Source of the DNA: Planctomycetota bacterium
Lineage (GTDB): Bacteria > Planctomycetota > Phycisphaerae > Phycisphaerales > UBA1924
Assembly (NCBI GenBank): GCA_023432465.1
Contig: JAEYUO010000034.1
Location: 1 to 64,000 of the forward strand
DNA length: 64,000 nt
Direction: 5' to 3'
Part shown: positions 24,971 through 34,180 of the stretch, one piece after another
Layout of the letters: each line of letters starts with the position of its first letter
Position numbering within the stretch: position 1 is the stretch's first letter
The notes under the pieces: generated by a model
What the model was told of the DNA's origin: nothing
Database searches by the model: none
Seen by the model: only the letters and a program-made list of their open reading frames with translations
Made by a program: the position numbers and the translations under genes

Positions 24971-25588
24971 GTGAATCTCCCGCCTCTCAAGCCCATCCCG
25001 CCGCAAGACCCCGGCGATGATGACATCCGCATCATCGAGCCGCTGTGCGCAGTCTTCCGGCGGAAGCTCAAGTCCGAGGGGCTGAAGTACACCCCGGAGC
25101 GGGCGTACATCCTCGATGCGATCATGCGTCGGGCGATGGAAGCCGATGCCGCGGCGAGCGAGCCCGCGAAGCCCAATGGCTCGCCGTTTGCGTCCGCCGC
25201 CGCTCCCGCGAGCCGGCCGGGCAGCAAGGGTCCGGGCAAGACGGGCCAAGGCCCTACGGGTGTGCGCAAGGGCGGCGTGTTCGAGGCGGAGGAACTGGTC
25301 GAGGCCATGCGGAAGCAGGGCTTCAGGGTGTCCCGCGCGACAGTGTACCGGACGATCAAACTGCTGGCGGAAGCGGGGATCATCCAGCAGGTGCTGTTTG
25401 ACACCGATCAGGCGCACTACCAGCTCGCGTATGGCCGCGCAAGCTCGGGCCTGCTGGTGAATGTCGATACCAACGAGATCACACCGATCGATGTGCCGGA
25501 GTTGGCGGCGATCCGCGATCGCATCTGCCGCGAACGTGGCTTGGTGGCGGAGGGCCACCGGCTGGTCATCTATGGGCGACGCCAGTGA
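24971..25588 (+). CDS. Fur-family transcriptional regulator lacking usual metal ligands
   Basis: 205 aa; Fur proteins are usually about 140-160. The winged helix is recognisable: LKSEGLKYTPERAYILDAIMRR, then GVFEAEELVEAMRKQGFRVSRATVYRTIKLLAEAGIIQQV, the diagnostic Fur helix-turn-helix. Between these two parts sits an insert of about 45 residues rich in Ala, Pro, Gly and Ser. In the dimerisation domain the expected histidine cluster and CxxC are absent: the aligned stretch reads DQAHYQLAYGRASSGLLVNVDTNEITPIDVPE and has no cysteine. It probably does not bind zinc structurally and may respond to something other than iron. GTG start with TACCCT box directly upstream suggests a leaderless transcript. 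Divergent from the GT-C-like gene. Confidence 0.8.
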   Translation: MNLPPLKPIPPQDPGDDDIRIIEPLCAVFRRKLKSEGLKYTPERAYILDAIMRRAMEADAAASEPAKPNGSPFASAAAPASRPGSKGPGKTGQGPTGVRKGGVFEAEELVEAMRKQGFRVSRATVYRTIKLLAEAGIIQQVLFDTDQAHYQLAYGRASSGLLVNVDTNEITPIDVPELAAIRDRICRERGLVAEGHRLVIYGRRQ

Positions 25589-25622
25589 ACGAGTGGCCGG
25601 GCGGGGGTTGAGGCGGAGAGGG

Positions 25623-28367
25623 TCAGCCTGTCGATTGCATGGCCGCGGCAATGGCATTGATGCTGGCGTAGATCGCCTGTTGCAGATCCGCTGGCGAGGT
25701 GGCGGCATCGTCGACACTGGCTCGCTTGAGCAGCTCGATCTGCGCGAAGTTGAGCAGATCGGTCCATGGATTGCGTGCGGCGATCGCCCGGGCAATCACG
25801 GGCTCGCCGTCAAGCAAATCCGCCTCGCCGCTGATGCGAAGCACGGCGGATCTCGCGGCGAGGAAGTCCCTCTCCAGCAGGGCGTGTATGCGCTCGCCGG
25901 CGGGGTGCTCCATCGCGTAGAACCGGGCGATTTCGAGGCGGGAGCGGGCCATCTCGCGCTGGGCGTTGGTAATGAGCGTCCGGAAAAACTCCGAATGGTC
26001 GTAGGCCTCGCGGAGTTGCGAGACCTCCGACTCGGACAGCTCGCCCAGCGCGGTGCCGAGGCCATACCACGACGGAGCGAGGTACCGCATCTGCGTCCAT
26101 GAGAAGACCCATGGAATCGCACGGAGGTTGTCGAAGGTCATGTCGCCGCCGGTTCGCGCCACGGGGCGCGAGGCGATCGGAAGCCCGCCGATGTGCTGCA
26201 CCGGGCTGACGGTCGTGAACCAGGGCCAGAACTCGGGGTCGTCGATCAGCTGCCGATACGCCCGCATGGAGCGATGCGAGAGTCGATCGACAAGCGACGC
26301 GGCAGCCTGCGGCGCGCCGGCGGGCTTGGGTTCGCCGACGACGCCGCCGCGATGCGCGGAGACGATCATCGCGCTGACGATCTGTTCGAGGTGGCGCCGC
26401 GCGATGGCGGGGACACCGTAGCGGAAGGAGATGACCTCCCCCTGCTCGGTGAAGCGGATGCGGCCGTTGTGCGCGGCGATGGGCATCGAGAGAATCGCGC
26501 GGTTGGCGCGCCCGCCGCCGCGGCCGACTGTCCCGCCGCGACCGTGGAAGAGTCGGAAGGCGATTCCCTCGGCGCGGCAGACATCGCTGATGCGCTCCTG
26601 GGCTTCGCGGAGCGCGACGTTGGCCATGAGGAAGCCGCCGTCCTTGTTGGAGTCCGAATAGCCGAGCATAATCTCCTGGAATGGGGAACCGTCGGTGGAT
26701 TCCACCGCTCCGCGGGCCTTGAGCTGGGCCTGATAGACGGGCTCGGCGAAGAGGGCCTTGAGGAGTTCGGGGCCGCGTTTGAGATCGTCGATGGTCTCGA
26801 GGAGCGGGACGATGTCGAGTCCGCTTGAGGCACCATCCGGGCCGGGGCGGAAGATCCCGCTCTCCTTCATGAGCAACTGCACTTCGAGCAGGTCGCTGAC
26901 GCTGTGGGTCATCGAGACGACATAGGCGCGGACGGAGTCGGGCTCGCGCGACTGTGCCTCGGCGACGACATCGAGCATCGCGAGGAGTTCGGAGGCCTCA
27001 TCAGACAGCTTCGCGCCGCGGCGGACCAGCGGGCGAGGGTTGACCAGCTCCGCGCGGAGGACTTCCAGGCGCGCAGGCTCATCGAGCATTGCATACGACT
27101 CGTGCACGCCGCCAACCCTGAGCAGCTCGCCGACCACGCGCTCATGCACGGCGGAGTGCTGACGCAGATCGAGGCTGGCCATGTGCAGGCCGAAGACGCG
27201 AGCCCGGAGGATGAGCTCGGCGAGGGGGCCGTCATCGGCGGGGTCGGCCAGGCCGACCGCGTGGAGCGCATCGCGGATCTCCAGCAGATCGGCGAGCAGA
27301 TCGCGGCAGGTATAGGAAGGATCCCGAAGCAGGCGAGCCTGGATCTGGAGCATGCGCAGGCGGAAGGGCTCGTGCTGGGCGTGGGCGAGGAGGTCGGCAT
27401 CGGAGGCCTTGAAGGCGGCATCGCGCTCGATCGAGTCCAGGATGTTCTGGGGGACCTTCGCGCGCCGATCGGAGATGCTCAGCTCCTGCCGCAGCTCGTT
27501 GATGGCGTGGCAGAACTTCTCCCGCGCTGCGCTTGCGAGCAGCTCTAGCGTCTGACGCGTGACCTCGCTGGTAACGCGCGGGTTGCCGTCGCGGTCGCCG
27601 CCCATCCACGTGCGGTAGCGGAGCATGGGCGGGAGATCGGCGAGAGAAAGATGGACGGCGGGCTCGGCGTGCACGCCGCGGACGCCCTCGACCACATCGC
27701 GTGCGAGCAGACCGACTGCATCCCAGATGGCGCCGGTAAGAAAGTGCAGACCGTTGCGGACCTCATCGAGCACGCCGAGCCTGCGGGTGCGGACCTCGTC
27801 GGTGACGACAAGAAGCTGCGAGATCTGGCGGAGACGCGACTCGGCGCGGCGGGATTGCGAGGGCGTGGTGTCGGCGGCGTGACGGATGCGGAGCAGTTCC
27901 GATACTTCGCGCAGCTTGACCTGAAGGCTGCGGCGGCGCGCCTCGGTTGGGTGCGCGGTGAGCGTCGGCTGAATGTCGAGGCGGGACAGGAGCTCGACGG
28001 TTTGCCGGGCATCGAGCCCAGCACGGGCGACGGTCAGCAGGCCATCGGCGATCGACTCCGCGCGTGGGCGTTCGAACGTCTCGGCGCGCTCGCGCTCCTG
28101 ATTGACGCGCGCGATGTTGGCCTTCTCGGCGTTGTTGAGGAGATGAAATCGGACGGTGAGATAGCGGATCAGCTCCATGAGCTGATCGGTTGAGCAGCTC
28201 GCGATCCGGCTCCGGGCATCCGCGAGCCCGCCGGCGGCGGACGCGTTCTGCGAACTCTGGCAGAGCGGCGCGAGCGCATGGGCCAGATCCCGCGCCGCGG
28301 CCCGCGGGCCTTCGAGCACATCATCCAGCATCGACACCACAAAGGCATAGTCGTCGAATCGTTCCAT
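25623..28367 (-). CDS. ppc: Phosphoenolpyruvate carboxylase
   Basis: 914 aa. Anaplerotic enzyme that makes oxaloacetate from PEP and bicarbonate. Catalytic signatures: PTLTAHPTEARRR with the active-site His, RTWMGGDRDGNPRVT, MLGYSDSNKDGGFL, and FHGRGGTVGRGGG. The C-terminus ends MQSTG, in place of the QNTG common in the family; the terminal Gly is kept. Start is ATG 28365-28367 (MERFDDYAF). A GTG 24 bases upstream is in frame, but CACTAT ends 5 bases before this ATG, consistent with a leaderless transcript. Divergent from the SpoIIE-type phosphatase gene. The length and all motifs are intact. Confidence 0.95.
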   Translation of the reverse strand: MERFDDYAFVVSMLDDVLEGPRAAARDLAHALAPLCQSSQNASAAGGLADARSRIASCSTDQLMELIRYLTVRFHLLNNAEKANIARVNQERERAETFERPRAESIADGLLTVARAGLDARQTVELLSRLDIQPTLTAHPTEARRRSLQVKLREVSELLRIRHAADTTPSQSRRAESRLRQISQLLVVTDEVRTRRLGVLDEVRNGLHFLTGAIWDAVGLLARDVVEGVRGVHAEPAVHLSLADLPPMLRYRTWMGGDRDGNPRVTSEVTRQTLELLASAAREKFCHAINELRQELSISDRRAKVPQNILDSIERDAAFKASDADLLAHAQHEPFRLRMLQIQARLLRDPSYTCRDLLADLLEIRDALHAVGLADPADDGPLAELILRARVFGLHMASLDLRQHSAVHERVVGELLRVGGVHESYAMLDEPARLEVLRAELVNPRPLVRRGAKLSDEASELLAMLDVVAEAQSREPDSVRAYVVSMTHSVSDLLEVQLLMKESGIFRPGPDGASSGLDIVPLLETIDDLKRGPELLKALFAEPVYQAQLKARGAVESTDGSPFQEIMLGYSDSNKDGGFLMANVALREAQERISDVCRAEGIAFRLFHGRGGTVGRGGGRANRAILSMPIAAHNGRIRFTEQGEVISFRYGVPAIARRHLEQIVSAMIVSAHRGGVVGEPKPAGAPQAAASLVDRLSHRSMRAYRQLIDDPEFWPWFTTVSPVQHIGGLPIASRPVARTGGDMTFDNLRAIPWVFSWTQMRYLAPSWYGLGTALGELSESEVSQLREAYDHSEFFRTLITNAQREMARSRLEIARFYAMEHPAGERIHALLERDFLAARSAVLRISGEADLLDGEPVIARAIAARNPWTDLLNFAQIELLKRASVDDAATSPADLQQAIYASINAIAAAMQSTG

Positions 28368-28443
28368 GGGGAATAGTGGCACGTTGCGCACGCCGCGGCG
28401 GGTGAAATCGAGGATTGAGCGGGTTTGCTACTGTCTGCCCCGG

Positions 28444-29793
28444 ATGAACGCGGACTCGGCATGGCCGTCGGAATCGGTGGAGCTGGTGTATGACATCCAG
28501 CGCGAGCTGTCGCGTTTGACCGATCCGGCCGCGCTGGTGAGCACGTTTGTCGCATCGCTGGCGCGGGTGAGGCCGATCAGCCGGATCATGTATGTCCTGC
28601 CATGGCCGCCAAAGGTGCGGCGGTATGACTGGGTGCCCGGACCGGAGGTACCCGCAGGCTCGCTTGGCTATCGCGTGCTGCTGGATGTCGATCTTGCGGA
28701 CCCGCGCTGGCGCGAGACCACGGAGTTCCGCTCGCTGTTCCGCCCGCGAGTCGGGATCGAAGCGGATGCTTCGGGCGGCTTCCTCGGAAGCATCGTCGCG
28801 CAGCAGCTCCCGGTGCTGCACGAGCAACTCACGCTAAGTGCGGACCAACCGGGGCTTGGTGCGAAGGCGACATCGCACCGGTCGATGGTGGCCGTGCCCA
28901 TCTTCTGGCAGGGGCACACACAGGCGTGGATCGTGGTGTTCGCGGATTCGCCGGGCGCGTTCCTGCCCGATGATGCCCGCCTGCTGCTCACGACCGGCAA
29001 CATGCTCGCGCGCTCGGCGGTCTACCTCGACACGCTGGAGGAGGCGAAACAGGCGAACGCGCGGCTGCACGCGACGTTCGACGAGATCGGCCGGGTGCAG
29101 CGGCTGCTGCTGCCGGCATTGCTACCGAGCGATCGGCGGCTGAGCTTTGCGACGAGCTATCTGCCGTCGGAGGCCGCGGGCGGAGATTACTACGACGTAT
29201 ACGAGCCCGATGCCGACACGCTGGAGCTGGTGATCGCGGATGTGTCGGGGCACGGGCCGGTCGCCTCGGTGGCGATGGCGATGATGCGGACGGCGATGCA
29301 CTCGTGGGCGAGGCGGGGGATCGCGCCCAACACGGTGGTGCCGGAGATCAACGACCTAATGTACACGAGCCTCGACGAGGGCATGTTCATTACGGCGTGT
29401 TTTCTGAATTTGGATCGGCGGACAGGCAAGCTCGAGTATGTGAACTGCGGACACAACCCGCCGATGGTGCGCCGCCGCGGCGGCGGAGTGGAGCTGCTGG
29501 ATTCGGGCGGCGGGCCGCCGCTGGGCGTGAGCAAGGAACTTCACCCACCGGCGGGCGAGACCAAGCTGGAGCCGGGCGACCTGCTGGTGCTGTACACCGA
29601 TGGCATCCCCGAAGCCTTCAGTCCGCGCCAGGAACTGCTGGGCTTGCGGCGCGTGGCGGAGGCGGTTGAGCGGGGCGCGGGCGACCCGGAGAAGACGAAG
29701 CGGGCGGTGCTGGAGCTGGTGGATCGCCACGCGGCGGGAAGGCCCCGGGTGGATGATCAGACGTTGGTGGCGATGGGGTATCGGGGAGGGTGA
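28444..29793 (+). CDS. GAF-like / SpoIIE-type PP2C serine phosphatase
   Basis: 449 aa, RsbU-like. Residues about 15-185 form a GAF-like sensor domain (ELVYDIQRELSRLTDPAAL to FLPDDARLLLTTGNMLARSA). A short coiled linker (EEAKQANARLHATFDEIGRVQRLLLPALLP) is typical of RsbU/RsbP phosphatases. The PP2C domain has AAGGDYYDVYEPD, LVIADVSGHGPVASVAMAM, NCGHNPPMV, LLVLYTDGIPEA and PRVDDQTLVAM, covering the metal-binding aspartates. It probably dephosphorylates an anti-sigma-antagonist protein in a partner-switching pathway; no antagonist or switch kinase gene is adjacent. TACTGT lies 9 bases before ATG 28444 with no ribosome site. Confidence 0.9.
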   Translation: MNADSAWPSESVELVYDIQRELSRLTDPAALVSTFVASLARVRPISRIMYVLPWPPKVRRYDWVPGPEVPAGSLGYRVLLDVDLADPRWRETTEFRSLFRPRVGIEADASGGFLGSIVAQQLPVLHEQLTLSADQPGLGAKATSHRSMVAVPIFWQGHTQAWIVVFADSPGAFLPDDARLLLTTGNMLARSAVYLDTLEEAKQANARLHATFDEIGRVQRLLLPALLPSDRRLSFATSYLPSEAAGGDYYDVYEPDADTLELVIADVSGHGPVASVAMAMMRTAMHSWARRGIAPNTVVPEINDLMYTSLDEGMFITACFLNLDRRTGKLEYVNCGHNPPMVRRRGGGVELLDSGGGPPLGVSKELHPPAGETKLEPGDLLVLYTDGIPEAFSPRQELLGLRRVAEAVERGAGDPEKTKRAVLELVDRHAAGRPRVDDQTLVAMGYRGG

Positions 29794-29809
29794 GGAGCTG
29801 CGGTTCCCC

Positions 29810-29815
29810 TAGGAT
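29810..29815 (+). promoter_or_regulatory. -10-like box of nucleotidyltransferase gene (leaderless type)
   Basis: TAGGAT ends 5 bases before the GTG start at 29821. No ribosome-binding site. Confidence 0.45.
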
Positions 29816-29820
29816 CTGGC

Positions 29821-30414
29821 GTGAACAATGGGGAGCCCATTCCGGATGATGTCCTGCAAAGGATGGTGGATGCCGTGGAGCTCGTGCGCCAACGTCTTGT
29901 TCGAGCGGCGGCCGCGTTGAAGGCCGGGAGCGTGCCGTACGCGATCGTTGGCGGGAATGCCGTCGCGGCGTGGGTTGCGACAGTGGATCGTGCTGCGGTG
30001 CGGAACACGCAGGATGTGGATGTGCTGATCCGGCGGGCGGACCTGGAGGCCGCGAAGGTCGCACTGGAGAAGGGTGGATTTGTCTATCGGCAGGCCGCGG
30101 GCATGCACCTGTTCCTCGACGGTGCCGATGCGAGCGCGCGCGATGCGGTGCACATCGTGTTCGCGGGGGAGTTTGTCCGGCCGGGCGAGGCCGCGCCGAA
30201 CCCCGATGTCGCCGAGTCGAGCGACATGGGCACGCTGCGGGTGCTGAACCTCGAAGCACTCGTGCGGATCAAGCTCACCGCATTTCGCCGCAAGGATCAG
30301 GTGCATCTGCTCGACATGATCGGCGTCGGGCTGATTGACCAGTCATGGACGAAGCGGTTGCCACCGGTGCTGGCGGCGAGGCTGCAGGAGTTGCTGGATA
30401 CGCCGGAGGGGTGA
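29821..30414 (+). CDS. Nucleotidyltransferase-fold protein (AbiEii-like)
   Basis: 197 aa. The fold signature is YAIVGGNAVAAWVATVDRAAVRNTQDVDVLIRRADLEAA: a GG motif, then a DVD pair of metal-binding carboxylates. The rest fits the AbiEii/minimal nucleotidyltransferase group (VLNLEALVRIKLTAFRRKDQVHLLDM). Members transfer nucleotides to RNA, proteins or small molecules, and some are toxins of AbiE-type toxin-antitoxin systems. No antitoxin-like gene lies next to it: the neighbours are a phosphatase and a convergent membrane protein. A toxin role is therefore not supported. GTG start with TAGGAT box just upstream. Confidence 0.75.
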   Translation: MNNGEPIPDDVLQRMVDAVELVRQRLVRAAAALKAGSVPYAIVGGNAVAAWVATVDRAAVRNTQDVDVLIRRADLEAAKVALEKGGFVYRQAAGMHLFLDGADASARDAVHIVFAGEFVRPGEAAPNPDVAESSDMGTLRVLNLEALVRIKLTAFRRKDQVHLLDMIGVGLIDQSWTKRLPPVLAARLQELLDTPEG

Positions 30415-30419
30415 AGAGC

Positions 30420-31991
30420 TTACTCGGGCTGTGACTCGATGTTTCTGATGGAGTCCCGAAGTGATGTGGCCGCGATAGGGTCCACTTTCTCCCATTCCGC
30501 GGCTACCTGGCGCAGCCTTGGCAACACGGCCTTTCCCTCGCGTCCGAAATCCCGGACGCTTCCTGCCACAAGACCTCGTGTGGATTCGGAATGACCTATC
30601 CGAAGAAGAATCTCCAACCGGTCTCCAACCGAAAGGTGCTGTTGCAGAATGACTGCCTCAAGAGCAAGCTGGACTCGCGATGTCGATTTTGAGCGTCCAA
30701 CTGCCTCGATGAACGCCGCTTCCACCTCGTTGCATCTCCAGTCGCACTCATACAGTGCCCGAGCAATCCAGTGAAGCTGGTCCGTGTCTTGCTGCAATTC
30801 ACGGAGCGCAACCTCCCTCGCAACCGCGGACTCAGGCGCGAGCCGAACGAGCGGGCTCAGTATTCTGCAGTCTGAGCTCTTGCCAAGGTTGTTCTCCAGC
30901 AGTTCAACGACCTGCGGCGACGGTTGGTAGAAGCCCAGTGCCCACATCGCACGATCCGCTGCCTCGCCGCTTCCGTTTCGAGCGATGTCGAGCAGCTCTT
31001 GAGGGGGAGTCGGGGGGGCTGCCTGTTGTCTGGATATCGATGCGAGCGTTACGACAGCCGCGAGCTGCACATAGTCGTCAACATCGTGTAGCAGGTCGAT
31101 CGCCAGGACTTGTGCTTTATCGTGAAACGAAGGGCAACGCCTCAACAGAGAGATCGCACGGACTCGAACTCGAGAATCTGCGTCTTTGCATCGCGCAGCC
31201 GCAACATCTGCCATGAGACTGACTTCGTCATCAGTAAACTCGTCCGCGAGTCGGAACGCCACTGTTGCACCGAATCGTGTGCCGCCCTCGCTCAGCGTAG
31301 TTCGAGATCGCCACACGGCGAGCTTTCGCTTCCATGCAGGCACCTTTGCGTCCATGAACTCAATGAGCAGGGAGCCGCCGGGCAAAGATGCTCGGTCCTC
31401 AAGCCTCTCCGCCAACCACTCATCTCCGTCAAGGTGTGGCATCGCCAGCAGTAGCACCCAATCCGGAGTCGCTTGCTCCCAATCCGTATTGCGCGCTGTT
31501 GGCCAAGCCGCGCCGCATACCGCACCGATCAGAAGCAGGGCCGCCAGCGCCGCCCACCGCTTCCGTCTGCGAGTTCTGTACAGCCGCTTCTCGTGCTTCG
31601 CCGCCTTCCCGCACTCCGGGCATGTCAGTGTCGGCGTGCCCGACAGGTCGTACCAGCACTTCGGGCAGCGCTTGCGGCCGCGGGATCGGTCCGCGAACAG
31701 CGCCCATGCACCCAGCACGATCGCCGCGATGCCCACGATCGCCGAGATCGACCACCACGCGGCATCCTGTGGAGCAACGTTGAACGCGGTGGTTGACAAC
31801 GCCGAGAACAGCACGCTTGGAGCGATCGCGGTGAGCACGATCACCCCGGCAAGCAGAATGCCGACCAGCATCGGACGCTTAAGAAAGACCCCCTGCTGCC
31901 GACGCAGACACAAAATCACCCCGAAGTACAACCCGACCCCGACCGCGGCAACAGCCCAGAAAAGCCACGAGTTGGCCGGCCACACAAGCAT
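30420..31991 (-). CDS. Membrane protein with zinc ribbon and HEAT-like repeats
   Basis: 523 aa. Four hydrophobic segments lie in the first 165 residues. Between the third and fourth is a zinc ribbon KRCPKCWYDLSGTPTLTCPECGK with two Cys pairs, a motif frequent in planctomycete membrane proteins. The rest, residues about 240-510, is helical with short repeats (VRVRAISLLRRCP, VQLAAVVTLASIS, AADRAMWALGFY) consistent with degenerate HEAT repeats. No enzymatic motif is seen. GC content (near 57% in the part I counted) is lower than in most neighbours, so it may have a different history. Start ATG 31989-31991. It shares its upstream region with the solo repeat motif at 32027-32068. Confidence 0.68.
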   Translation of the reverse strand: MLVWPANSWLFWAVAAVGVGLYFGVILCLRRQQGVFLKRPMLVGILLAGVIVLTAIAPSVLFSALSTTAFNVAPQDAAWWSISAIVGIAAIVLGAWALFADRSRGRKRCPKCWYDLSGTPTLTCPECGKAAKHEKRLYRTRRRKRWAALAALLLIGAVCGAAWPTARNTDWEQATPDWVLLLAMPHLDGDEWLAERLEDRASLPGGSLLIEFMDAKVPAWKRKLAVWRSRTTLSEGGTRFGATVAFRLADEFTDDEVSLMADVAAARCKDADSRVRVRAISLLRRCPSFHDKAQVLAIDLLHDVDDYVQLAAVVTLASISRQQAAPPTPPQELLDIARNGSGEAADRAMWALGFYQPSPQVVELLENNLGKSSDCRILSPLVRLAPESAVAREVALRELQQDTDQLHWIARALYECDWRCNEVEAAFIEAVGRSKSTSRVQLALEAVILQQHLSVGDRLEILLRIGHSESTRGLVAGSVRDFGREGKAVLPRLRQVAAEWEKVDPIAATSLRDSIRNIESQPE

Positions 31992-32026
31992 TGCTGAACG
32001 ATACGCGAAATCGAAGCAACGGTTTA

Positions 32027-32068
32027 CCTCAGCGCTCTCTGCGCTTCTCCGCGAACCTCTGCGTACCT
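32027..32068. repeat. Orphan copy of the GxxExxY-unit terminal repeat motif
   Basis: On the minus strand this spacer contains ACGCAGAGG followed by CGGAGA and GCGCAGAGAG. This is the order of words in the left terminal repeat of the unit at 45940-46471 (ACGCAGAGG, CGGAGA, GCGCGGAGAG) with small indels. No GxxExxY gene is nearby. It lies between accC and the zinc-ribbon membrane gene. Confidence 0.6.
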
Positions 32069-32096
32069 GCCTTTTCTGCGTCCCAGCCTTCCCGGA

Positions 32097-33437
<1,341 letters not shown>

Positions 33438-33444
33438 GAGGGGA

Positions 33445-33548
33445 GGGATCCAGGGAAAGGGGATCGAGGGAGAAAGGGAGCAAGGGGTCTGGGCGGGCCG
33501 GAATCCGAGTCTTCACTCGATCCCTGGATCCCGCGTCCCTAAGCCCCT
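33445..33548. repeat. Heptamer-phased, partly self-complementary spacer, accB-accC
   Basis: GGG words recur at 7-base steps (GGGATCC, then AGGGAAA, GGGGATC, GAGGGAG and so on) from 33445 to about 33500. The right arm has CCC words in the same phase (33515-33548). GGGATCCAGGGA on the left pairs with TCCCTGGATCCC on the right, so the mRNA could fold on itself. No T tract. Confidence 0.65.
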
Positions 33549-33552
33549 CCCG

Positions 33553-34062
33553 TCACGACGGCCTTACAAGGAACATCGCCTGGCCATACTGCACCGGCTT
33601 GCCGTTCTGGATCAGCACGCGCTCGACGGTGCCGCTGACCTCGGCCTTGATCTCGCTGAACACCTTCATCGCCTCGATAATGCACACCGTCGAATCGGGT
33701 CCGATGGTTGCCCCCGCGCTGACAAACGCCGGCGACTCCGGGTTTGGCGCCAGGTAGACCGTGCCGACCATCGGAGAGTTGATGGGGATGAGGCCGCTGG
33801 TGTCGTCAGAGCTTCCACCGCCACTGCCACCGCCACTGGAGGCGCGGGGCTCGGGGGCATCGGCGCTGGGCGCGGCGGACTCGCCGGTGGCCGCGCCGTA
33901 GCTTGGCGGAGCGGCGTGGGCATAGACCGGCGCGTGGTGCACGACCGGCGCGGAGCCGCGCTTGACCGTGACCGTTTCCTGCTGGTCCTTCAGGTCCAGT
34001 TCCGAGAGATCGTTCTCGACCATCAACCGGACCAGTTCTTTGAGCTTGCGGATATCGATCAT
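33553..34062 (-). CDS. accB: Biotin carboxyl carrier protein of acetyl-CoA carboxylase
   Basis: 169 aa. The N-terminal dimerisation-type segment MIDIRKLKELVRLMVENDLSELDLKDQQETVTVKR is followed by a linker of about 50 residues rich in Ala, Pro, Ser and Gly. The biotinyl domain then has the biotinylated lysine at 133 in CIIEAMKVFSEI. Biotin is attached by BirA and swings between AccC and the carboxyltransferase. Gene order pepP-accB-accC on one strand is similar to other bacteria. ATG 34060-34062 is preceded by GGATCCCTC, the same word that precedes accC. Confidence 0.95.
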   Translation of the reverse strand: MIDIRKLKELVRLMVENDLSELDLKDQQETVTVKRGSAPVVHHAPVYAHAAPPSYGAATGESAAPSADAPEPRASSGGGSGGGSSDDTSGLIPINSPMVGTVYLAPNPESPAFVSAGATIGPDSTVCIIEAMKVFSEIKAEVSGTVERVLIQNGKPVQYGQAMFLVRPS

Positions 34063-34067
34063 GTGAG

Positions 34068-34180
34068 GGATCCAAGGAGAGGGATCTGGGGACCTGGGGA
34101 TCGAGGGAACAGGGGACCGGAAAAAGGGCAGGAATCGAAACGCGTGCTCGATCCATTGATCCTTTGATCACTGGTCCCTT
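34068..34180. repeat. Heptamer-phased spacer, pepP-accB
   Basis: From 34068 rightward, GGG-containing words recur in 7-base phase (GGGATCC, AAGGAGA, and further words to about 34115). The right half has complementary ATCC/GATC words (34149-34170). Same word family as the accB-accC spacer. Confidence 0.6.

Noticed and set aside
29821..30414. AbiE-type toxin-antitoxin system
   Set aside because: Only the nucleotidyltransferase-like gene is present; no AbiEi-like antitoxin lies on either side.
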